Part shown: in pieces, positions 15,416 to 21,020 of the stretch
Layout of the letters: every line of letters begins with the position of its first letter
How positions within the stretch are numbered: the stretch's first letter is position 1
Source of the DNA: an uncultured Paracoccus sp.
Lineage (GTDB): Bacteria; Pseudomonadota; Alphaproteobacteria; Rhodobacterales; Rhodobacteraceae
Direction of reading: 5' to 3'
Assembly (NCBI RefSeq): GCF_946221145.1
Contig: NZ_CAMIOH010000033.1
Span: 1-21,020 of the forward strand
Length of the DNA: 21,020 nucleotides
The notes under the pieces: generated by a model
Databases searched by the model: none
Told to the model about the DNA's origin: nothing
What the model saw: the letters and a program-made list of their open reading frames with translations, nothing else
Translations under genes and position numbers: made by a program

Positions 15416-15910
15416 ATGATCACTGCCACCAGCATCATCCGCAACGCACCCGCACCCTTCGACGGAGAGGTGTCCCTGGATTACGAAGGACGCCTGCTGC
15501 GCCGTCGCAAGCTGGCCATCGGCACCGGCGAATTCCTGGTGGACCTGCCCGAAACCACCAGCCTGGAAGACGGCGATGCCTTCGAACTGTCCGACGGCCG
15601 CCAGATCGTCGTCCGCGCCAAGCCCGAACCCGTGATGGTCATTCGCGGCCATCTGGCCCGGCTGGCATGGCATATCGGCAACCGCCACACCCCCTGCCGG
15701 ATCGAGGCCGACCGCCTGATCATCCGCCAGGACCATGTGCTGGAGGCAATGCTGCGCAAGCTGGGGGCCGAGATCTGCCACAAGGATCTGCCGTTCCGGC
15801 CCGAAGGCGGCGCCTATGGCCATGGCCGCACCTTTGGCCATGACCACGGGCATGGACATACCCCGGTTCTTGTCGCCACGAATGAACGCCCCGACAACCA
15901 CGCCGCCTGA
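15416..15910 (+). CDS. ureE: Urease accessory protein UreE, nickel chaperone
   Basis: UreE delivers nickel to the UreG/UreF/UreD complex. This 164-residue protein has the family's HIGNRH (86-91) and QDHVLEAML (H107, the equivalent of the dimer-interface metal ligand). A histidine-rich tail between about H136 and H148 includes GHDHGHGH and can hold extra nickel. The ribosome binding site GGGAGGA is the best in the cluster. The 3' end overlaps ureF by 29 bases. Confidence 0.97.
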   Translation: MITATSIIRNAPAPFDGEVSLDYEGRLLRRRKLAIGTGEFLVDLPETTSLEDGDAFELSDGRQIVVRAKPEPVMVIRGHLARLAWHIGNRHTPCRIEADRLIIRQDHVLEAMLRKLGAEICHKDLPFRPEGGAYGHGRTFGHDHGHGHTPVLVATNERPDNHAA

Positions 15911-16535
15911 CGCTGCGCGCCTGCGCCTTGCGCAATATCTGTCGCCCGCCTTTCCGGTGGGCGGCTTTGCCTGGTCGCAGGGGCTGGAATGGGCGATGGA
16001 CAGCGGCGCGGTCACCCGCGCGACCCTGCCGCAATGGCTGGCCGACTGGCTGGACCATGGCGCGGGCTGGTGCGATGCGGTGCTGGTGTCGCTGTCGCTG
16101 CGCGTGACGGATCACGCGGCGCTTGACGATCTGGCCCGCGCGGCCTGCCCGACCTCTCAACGCCTGGCCGAAACCACCGAGCAAGGCGCCGCCTTCACCG
16201 CCAATATCGCCGCGCTGACCGGCCAGGCACAGCCCGACGCCGCGCTGCCGGTGGCGGTCGGGCGCGCCTGTGCCGACATGCCCTTGCCACGCGCCGAAAT
16301 CATCGCCGCCTTCCTGCAAGCGCAGGCCGCCGCCCTGATCAGCGCTGCCGTGCGCTTTCTGCCGCTTGGTCCGGTCGAGGGGCAGCGGATGCTGGCGACA
16401 TTGCAACCGGCCATCCTTGCCACCGCCATCCGCGCCGCGTCCGCGACCCAGGATGACCTTGCCAGCAGCGCCTGGGGCGCCGACATTGCCGCGATGCGCC
16501 ACGAAACAATGACCACGAGGATTTTCAGATCATGA
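15882..16535 (+). CDS. ureF: Urease accessory protein UreF
   Basis: UreF is part of the UreDFG nickel-insertion complex and is thought to gate the GTPase activity of UreG. The chosen start MNAPTTTPP gives 217 residues, a normal length, and leads into LAQYLSPAFPVGGFAWSQGLEWAM, where the SPAFPVGGF stretch is diagnostic. The C-terminus has QRMLATLQP and HETMTTRIFRS. Its start lies inside ureE and no strong ribosome binding site is seen, so translation is probably coupled. It overlaps ureG by four bases (ATGA). Confidence 0.95.
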   Translation: MNAPTTTPPDAARLRLAQYLSPAFPVGGFAWSQGLEWAMDSGAVTRATLPQWLADWLDHGAGWCDAVLVSLSLRVTDHAALDDLARAACPTSQRLAETTEQGAAFTANIAALTGQAQPDAALPVAVGRACADMPLPRAEIIAAFLQAQAAALISAAVRFLPLGPVEGQRMLATLQPAILATAIRAASATQDDLASSAWGADIAAMRHETMTTRIFRS

Positions 16536-17155
16536 GCCAGAACGGCCCCCTGCGCGTCGGCATCGGCGGCCCGGTCGGCGCGGGCAAGACCACGCTGACC
16601 GAACAGATCGCCCGCGCCCTGGCCCCGCGCCTGTCGATGGCCGTGATCACCAACGACATCTATACCCGCGAGGATGCCGAGGCGCTGATGCGCGCCCAGG
16701 TGCTGCCCGCCGACCGGATCCGGGGCGTGGAAACCGGCGGCTGCCCCCACACCGCCATCCGCGAGGATGCCAGCATCAATCTGGCCGCGATCGCCGATCT
16801 GAACGCGGCCTTTCCCGATCTGGATCTGGTGCTGATCGAATCGGGCGGCGACAACCTGGCGGCGACCTTCAGTCCGGAACTGGCGGATCTGACGATCTAT
16901 GTCATCGACACCGCAGCCGGTCAGGACATTCCGCGCAAACGCGGGCCAGGGCTGGCAAGATCCGACCTGCTGGTGGTCAACAAGACCGATCTTGCGCCGC
17001 ATGTCGGGGTGGATGCCGCTCTGCTGGAACGCGATGCGCGGGCCGCGCGGGGTGCCCGTCCGGTGGTCATGGCGCAGCTGCGCCATGGGGGCGGCGTGGA
17101 CCGAATCGTCGATTTCCTGATCGACCAAGGCGGCCTGACACCCAGTTCGGCCTGA
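16532..17155 (+). CDS. ureG: Urease accessory GTPase UreG
   Basis: UreG is the SIMIBI-class GTPase that powers nickel insertion into urease. This 207-residue protein has the P-loop GPVGAGKT (13-20), the metal-binding CPH in ETGGCPHTAIREDAS, IESGGDNLAATFSPELADL, and the guanine-specificity motif NKTD. The segment following VIDTAAGQDIPRK is RGPGLARSD where most homologues have GGPGI, a mild variation. It is the last gene of the urease cluster; hairpins follow in the gap before urtA. Confidence 0.98.
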   Translation: MSQNGPLRVGIGGPVGAGKTTLTEQIARALAPRLSMAVITNDIYTREDAEALMRAQVLPADRIRGVETGGCPHTAIREDASINLAAIADLNAAFPDLDLVLIESGGDNLAATFSPELADLTIYVIDTAAGQDIPRKRGPGLARSDLLVVNKTDLAPHVGVDAALLERDARAARGARPVVMAQLRHGGGVDRIVDFLIDQGGLTPSSA

Positions 17156-17169
17156 ACCTGCATACAAAA

Positions 17170-17185
17170 CGGGCAGTAACGCCCG
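17170..17185. terminator. Hairpin after ureG
   Basis: CGGGC (17170-17174) and GCCCG (17181-17185) pair around a six-base loop, 14 bases past ureG. In the minus direction it is followed by TTTTGT; in the plus direction by GCTTTG. A weak terminator or transcript-end structure. Confidence 0.45.
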
Positions 17186-17199
17186 GCTTTGCCTGTCGG

Positions 17200-17217
17200 G
17201 ATGCCAGTTGTGGCATC
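17200..17217. promoter_or_regulatory. Second hairpin in the ureG-urtA gap
   Basis: A perfect 7-bp inverted repeat, GATGCCA (17200-17206) and TGGCATC (17211-17217), with loop GTTG. No T-run. It may be an operator, an mRNA structure, or part of a two-hairpin terminator with the preceding one. Confidence 0.4.
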
Positions 17218-17232
17218 TGCCAACAGCAACCT

Positions 17233-17259
17233 GCCTGAAACCTGTTCAGCCGCCTGAAA
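17233..17259 (+). promoter_or_regulatory. Operator-like CTGAA half-site cluster upstream of urtA
   Basis: GCCTGAAA occurs at 17233-17240 and again at 17252-17259, with the reverse half-site TTCAG at 17245-17249 between them. This arrangement, 80-110 bases before the urtA start, looks like a protein-binding region. The binding factor is unknown. Confidence 0.35.
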
Positions 17260-17270
17260 TACCGGCTTTC

Positions 17271-17276
17271 TGCACC
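17271..17276 (+). promoter_or_regulatory. Possible NtrC half-site
   Basis: TGCACC matches one arm of the NtrC consensus TGCACC-N5-GGTGCA exactly; the other arm is not conserved. It is included because urea importer genes are often under nitrogen control. A six-base match can easily arise by chance. Confidence 0.2.
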
Positions 17277-17296
17277 TGCGAAGGCCGCGCGCCTTC

Positions 17297-17314
17297 ACAG
17301 GGACAACAGGGACA
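17297..17314. repeat. Tandem 9-bp repeat upstream of urtA
   Basis: ACAGGGACA is present twice, back to back and without mismatch, ending 27 bases before the urtA ATG. It could be a direct-repeat binding site in the promoter or leader, or a chance duplication. Confidence 0.5.
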
Positions 17315-17341
17315 CGGGCCGAATGGCCGGGGAAGGTGATG

Positions 17342-18625
17342 ATGAAAAAACTCTCGACGCTGCTTGCGCTGACCACCGCAATGGGACTGGCGACCGCAGC
17401 CATGGCGCAGGATGGCGAGCCGATCAAGATCGGCGTGCTGCATTCGCTGTCCGGCACGATGGCGATTTCGGAAACCACGCTGAAGGACACCGTGCTGATG
17501 ATGGTGGAACAGCAGAACGCCAAGGGCGGGCTGCTGGGCCGTCCGCTGGAAGCGGTGGTCGTGGACCCGGCCTCTGACTGGCCGCTGTTCGCCGAAAAGG
17601 CCCGCGAATTGCTGACCGTCAGCGATGTGGACGCGATCTTCGGCTGCTGGACCTCGGTGTCGCGGAAATCCGTCCTGCCGGTGATCGAGGAACTGAACGG
17701 GCTGCTGTTCTATCCGGTCCAGTATGAGGGCGAGGAATCCTCGAAGAACGTCATCTATACCGGCGCCGCGCCGAACCAGCAGGCGATCCCGGCGGTCGAT
17801 TACATGGCCGATGAACTGGGCGTCGAGAAATGGGCGCTGCTGGGCACCGATTACGTCTATCCGCGCACCACGAACAACATCCTGGACGCCTATCTGAAGG
17901 GCAAGGGCGTGGCCGAAAGCGACATCTTCGTCAACTATACCCCCTTCGGCCATTCGGACTGGTCCAAGATCGTGGCCGACGTGGTGGCGCTTGGCGCGGA
18001 CGGCAAGAAGGTCGGCGTCGTGTCCACGATCAACGGCGATGCGAATGTCGGTTTCTACAAGGAACTGGCCGCGGCGGGCGTCAGCGCCGACGACATTCCC
18101 GTGATGGCGTTTTCCGTGGGCGAGGAAGAACTGGCCGGTCTGGACACGGCCAACCTGGTCGGCCACCTGGCCGCCTGGAACTATTTCGAATCCGCCGACA
18201 CGCCGGAAAACGCCGCCTTCATCAAGGAATGGAAGACCTTCATCGGCGACGACAAGCGCGTGACCAATGACCCGATGGAGGCCACGATGATCGGCTTCCA
18301 GGCCTGGGTCGCGGCGGTCGAAAAGGCCGGCACCACCGATGTCGATCCGGTTCTGGACGCCATCGTCGGCATCGAGGTTCCGAACCTGACCGGCGGCACC
18401 GCCACCGTCCTGCCGAACCATCACCTGACCAAGCCGGTCCTGATCGGAGAGATCCGCGAGGACGGCCAGTTCGACATCGTCAGCCAGACCGAACCCGTTC
18501 CGGGCGACGCCTGGACCGATTTCCTGCCGGAATCGGCCAAACTCGACGCCGACTGGCCGGGCAAGGATTGCGGCATGTTCAACACCGAAACGAATGCCTG
18601 CGTGCAGGTCCAGTCGAACTATTGA
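17342..18625 (+). CDS. urtA: Urea ABC transporter, substrate-binding protein
   Basis: UrtA is the periplasmic urea-binding protein of the UrtABCDE importer, which scavenges urea with high affinity. This 427-residue protein begins with a Sec signal peptide MKKLSTLLALTTAMG, probably cut after AMA. It has the family segments IKIGVLHSLSGTMAISE, FGCWTSVSRKSVLPV, LLFYPVQYEGEE, and TDYVYPRTTN. The ATG at 17342 is preferred because GGAAGG lies five bases upstream; ATG and GTG just before it are too close to that site. It follows ureG by 186 bp and is followed by a hairpin before urtB, which would let the binding protein be made in excess over the permease. Confidence 0.97.
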   Translation: MKKLSTLLALTTAMGLATAAMAQDGEPIKIGVLHSLSGTMAISETTLKDTVLMMVEQQNAKGGLLGRPLEAVVVDPASDWPLFAEKARELLTVSDVDAIFGCWTSVSRKSVLPVIEELNGLLFYPVQYEGEESSKNVIYTGAAPNQQAIPAVDYMADELGVEKWALLGTDYVYPRTTNNILDAYLKGKGVAESDIFVNYTPFGHSDWSKIVADVVALGADGKKVGVVSTINGDANVGFYKELAAAGVSADDIPVMAFSVGEEELAGLDTANLVGHLAAWNYFESADTPENAAFIKEWKTFIGDDKRVTNDPMEATMIGFQAWVAAVEKAGTTDVDPVLDAIVGIEVPNLTGGTATVLPNHHLTKPVLIGEIREDGQFDIVSQTEPVPGDAWTDFLPESAKLDADWPGKDCGMFNTETNACVQVQSNY

Positions 18626-18654
18626 TCCCGCATCCGACCTGACTTGACCTGACC

Positions 18655-18677
18655 GGGGCGGCGTCCCCCGCCGCCCC
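18655..18677 (+). terminator. Attenuating hairpin between urtA and urtB
   Basis: A perfect 9-bp GC-only stem (18655-18663 and 18669-18677) with loop TCCCC, and no T-run. In ABC transporter operons such hairpins often stabilise the upstream binding-protein transcript and reduce expression of the permease genes. Confidence 0.6.
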
Positions 18678-18701
18678 CACCCAAAAGACGGGAATATCCT
18701 G

Positions 18702-20612
18702 ATGATCCGCCCGCTGATCGCCCTGATCCTGACTCTGTTCCTTGCCCTGCCCGCTGCGGCCAACCCCGCCTTGGACGCCGTGATCGCCGACAATCTGGAC
18801 CAGATCGAAAAGCCATCTCGCCTGTCGGTAGAGCCGCTGGTCGCTGAAATCGCCGCCACCGGGCCGGAAGGTCTGGCGCTGTTGCAGGCATGGGCCGCGC
18901 GGCAGCTGGGCGTCACCGCTGACGGGCGGCTGGTCATCGTCGATGGCGACAGCGCCACCGATGCCGTCACCGGCGCGGCGGTCACGGGTGCCGATCCGAC
19001 CATGCTGCGCCCCAATTCCGGCGTGCGCGGCGTCATCGAATCGGCCCTTGTCGCCGGAGAGATCTCCAGCCCCGATCCCGCCCGGCGCGCCGCCGCCCTT
19101 GCCAGCATCGCCCGCGACGGCACCGCCGATCACCTGACCGCCCTGCGCGCCGCGCCGCCCGAGGCCGACCCGGGCCTGGCCGCGCAGCGTGAACGGGCCA
19201 TCAACCTGCTGGCGATCCGCTTTGACCCCGACCCCGCCGCCCGTGTCGCGGCCATCGAGGGGATGGCGGGCGATGTGGGCCTGGATTTCCGGGCCGCGCT
19301 GAACCCGTTGCTGGCTGTGACGCGCATCGCCGCCACCACTGAACCCGACGCCAATATCGCCCGCGAACTGACCATCGGCGGCGATTTCCCGCGCGAGGCG
19401 GCGATTGCCCTGCTGACCGCGAACGGCACCCTGCAACCGCGCCTGACCCAAGCCGATCAGCGGGGTGCCCTGGCCGCCAATATCGTCGATGGCGCCGTGG
19501 CGGGCATCCCGGTCGCCCAATTGTCCGACCCCGCCGCCCGCGACCGCGCCTATGAGGCGCTTGAGGCCGCAGGCAGCGTCCCCCCCGCCGCCACCGATGC
19601 CGAAGCCGAGGCCGCGCTTGCCGCCAACCGCTTTTTCGAGACCTATGCCGAACCCGACAGCGCCGTGACCGATGCCGCCCGCGCCGCCCAGACGCGGGCG
19701 CAGGTGCGGCTGACGGCGATGACCGGCATCGACCTGGGGCTGGACGCGCTGTCGCTGGCCTCGATCTATTTCCTGGCGGCCATCGGGCTGGCGATCACCT
19801 TTGGCGTGATGCGGGTGATCAACATGGCGCATGGCGAATTCATCATGATGGGCGCCTATACCGCCTATACCGTCCAGACGCTGATCGCCGACCGCACCCT
19901 GTCGCTGGTCGTGGCGCTGCCGCTGGCCTTCGCGGTGACCTTCCTGGCCGGGGTGATCCTGTATCGGCTGGTGATCCGGCATCTGGCGAAACGCCCGCTG
20001 GAAACGCTGCTGGCGACCTTCGGCGTCTCCATCGCCCTGCAACAGCTGGCCAAGAACATCTTCGGCACGCAGGCCCGCCCGCTGACCGCGCCCGCATGGC
20101 TGGAAGGCGCGATCACCATCAACGACGTGATCTCGATCAGTTCGATCCGGGTGGCGATCTTCGTGCTGGCGCTGCTGTTCCTGGGCCTGTTCCTGTTCAT
20201 CATGAAGCGCACCCGCCTGGGGCTGGAGGTGCGGGCCGTCACCCAGAACCCCGGCATGGCGGCGTCGATGGGCATCAACCCCGACCGCATCGCCATGATG
20301 ACCTTTGGCCTTGGATCGGGGATCGCGGGCATCGCGGGCGTGGCCATCGGCCTGTTCGCGCAGGTCACGTCCGAACTGGGCCAGCAATATATCGTGCAGA
20401 GCTTCATGACCGTGGTGGTCGGCGGCGTCGGCAATATCTGGGGGACGCTGGCGGGCGCCGCGCTGATCGGCGGGCTGTCCAAGGTGATCGAAGCCTTCAA
20501 CCCGTCGAACACGCTGGCCGCACAGACCTTCATGATCCTGTTCATCGTCATCTTCATCCAGTTCCGTCCACGCGGCATCATCCCGCAGCGCGGCCGCGCG
20601 GCCGAGGTATAA
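18702..20612 (+). CDS. urtB: Urea ABC transporter permease UrtB
   Basis: UrtB is one of two inner-membrane permeases of the urea importer. This 636-residue protein starts with a signal-like hydrophobic segment, followed by a long alanine-rich, probably helical region up to about residue 340. Then comes a LivH-like permease domain with about eight membrane helices, starting near IYFLAAIGLAITFGVMRVINMAHGEFIMMGAY. The motif AVTQNPGMAASMGIN is the typical contact loop for the ATPase. The long N-terminal part is usual in UrtB but is absent from amino-acid LivH permeases. The ATG at 18702 gives a proper signal sequence, but its ribosome binding site is weak. urtC begins three bases after its stop. 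Confidence 0.96.
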   Translation: MIRPLIALILTLFLALPAAANPALDAVIADNLDQIEKPSRLSVEPLVAEIAATGPEGLALLQAWAARQLGVTADGRLVIVDGDSATDAVTGAAVTGADPTMLRPNSGVRGVIESALVAGEISSPDPARRAAALASIARDGTADHLTALRAAPPEADPGLAAQRERAINLLAIRFDPDPAARVAAIEGMAGDVGLDFRAALNPLLAVTRIAATTEPDANIARELTIGGDFPREAAIALLTANGTLQPRLTQADQRGALAANIVDGAVAGIPVAQLSDPAARDRAYEALEAAGSVPPAATDAEAEAALAANRFFETYAEPDSAVTDAARAAQTRAQVRLTAMTGIDLGLDALSLASIYFLAAIGLAITFGVMRVINMAHGEFIMMGAYTAYTVQTLIADRTLSLVVALPLAFAVTFLAGVILYRLVIRHLAKRPLETLLATFGVSIALQQLAKNIFGTQARPLTAPAWLEGAITINDVISISSIRVAIFVLALLFLGLFLFIMKRTRLGLEVRAVTQNPGMAASMGINPDRIAMMTFGLGSGIAGIAGVAIGLFAQVTSELGQQYIVQSFMTVVVGGVGNIWGTLAGAALIGGLSKVIEAFNPSNTLAAQTFMILFIVIFIQFRPRGIIPQRGRAAEV

Positions 20613-20615
20613 GCC

Positions 20616-21020
20616 ATGACCCAGACCCCGACCCGCAAACCCTTCATCCTCAAGAACCCCTCGATCCTGATCGTCCTGGCGGTGCTGGCGGTGTTCACGC
20701 TGGGCGTGACGATCCTGTCGGCAGGCTATGGCAGCGGGGTGATCCCGACATCCATGGTCAAGGTGCTGGGCAAGACGCTGTGCCTGGCGCTTGCCGCCGT
20801 GGCGATGGATCTGGTCTGGGGATACCTGGGGATCCTGTCGCTGGGCCAGATGGCGTTCTTCGCGCTTGGCGGCTATATGATCGGGCAATGGCTGATGTAT
20901 GCGCGGACCGAAACCATCGTCGCCGCCAGCATGGCGGGCAACCCCATCCCCCCCACCCCGCAGGAATTGCGCGAAGGCGTCGCCAACCAGATCTTCGGCG
21001 TGGTGGGATCGGCGGACCTG
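20616..21020 (+). CDS. urtC: Urea ABC transporter permease UrtC, N-terminal part (runs off the window)
   Basis: The first 135 residues of the second urea permease (LivM-like). A membrane segment near residues 16-37 is followed by the family stretch KVLGKTLCLALAAVAMDLVWGYLGILSLGQMAFFALGG (spanning about 49-86) and further hydrophobic sequence. In the family, UrtC pairs with UrtB, and the ATPases UrtD and UrtE usually follow; they would lie beyond the window. It starts three bases after urtB, so it is clearly in the same operon. Confidence 0.95.
   Translation, partial: MTQTPTRKPFILKNPSILIVLAVLAVFTLGVTILSAGYGSGVIPTSMVKVLGKTLCLALAAVAMDLVWGYLGILSLGQMAFFALGGYMIGQWLMYARTETIVAASMAGNPIPPTPQELREGVANQIFGVVGSADL

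Noticed and set aside
17156..17341. A sigma-54 promoter for urtA
   Set aside because: No GG-N10-GC element with acceptable flanks was found on the plus strand.
18579..20888. A 769-codon minus-strand open frame opposite urtB
   Set aside because: Antisense shadow; urtB on the plus strand has clear permease motifs and operon context.

Overview
The window is an ordinary-looking chromosomal segment of a high-GC alphaproteobacterium, most likely Rhodobacterales and close to Paracoccus. This is inferred from several things: the fabD-fabG-acpP cluster, an NDUFS6-like zinc-finger protein, a DUF5928-type glycosyltransferase beside a sulfotransferase, an OlsB-type acyltransferase, a ureDA-hupE-BCEFG urease order, and one intergenic hairpin repeat of a kind common in that order. 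I saw no mobile element, phage gene, tRNA, rRNA or CRISPR array. Coding density is very high and no gene-free stretch exceeds 300 bases.

Left part (1-5918), housekeeping and surface genes. The N-terminal part of polA runs off the left edge (minus strand). Upstream of it are the zinc-finger gene (minus) and a divergent ABC ATPase of the YadG type (plus), which converges with a HIT hydrolase gene. The HIT gene is probably co-transcribed behind a GT14/DUF5928 glycosyltransferase (minus). A sulfotransferase is divergent from the glycosyltransferase and converges with dps.

Middle part (5969-11582), fatty acid and membrane genes. Reading on the minus strand, ndk, a formate/nitrite-family channel, fabD, fabG and acpP lie in one direction. 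acpP ends in a textbook terminator, and another follows ndk. The fabD reading frame is broken about 14 codons in, the most surprising thing in the window because FabD is normally essential. On the plus strand are an AI-2E family membrane protein and olsB, for ornithine-lipid synthesis.

Right part (11713-21020), urea use. A tightly packed plus-strand run encodes ureD, ureA, hupE, ureB, ureC, ureE, ureF and ureG, followed by urtA, urtB and the start of urtC. UrtABC would import urea. HupE would supply nickel. UreD/E/F/G would load it into the UreABC apoenzyme, which releases ammonia and CO2. All expected UreC metal ligands are present. The 186-bp gap before urtA holds hairpins, a tandem 9-bp repeat, repeated CTGAA half-sites and one NtrC-like half-site, and is the best candidate for nitrogen control.

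No clearly undescribed multi-gene system was found. The points most worth a second look are the fabD frameshift, the glycosyltransferase/sulfotransferase pair, the urtA upstream region and the hairpin leaders.
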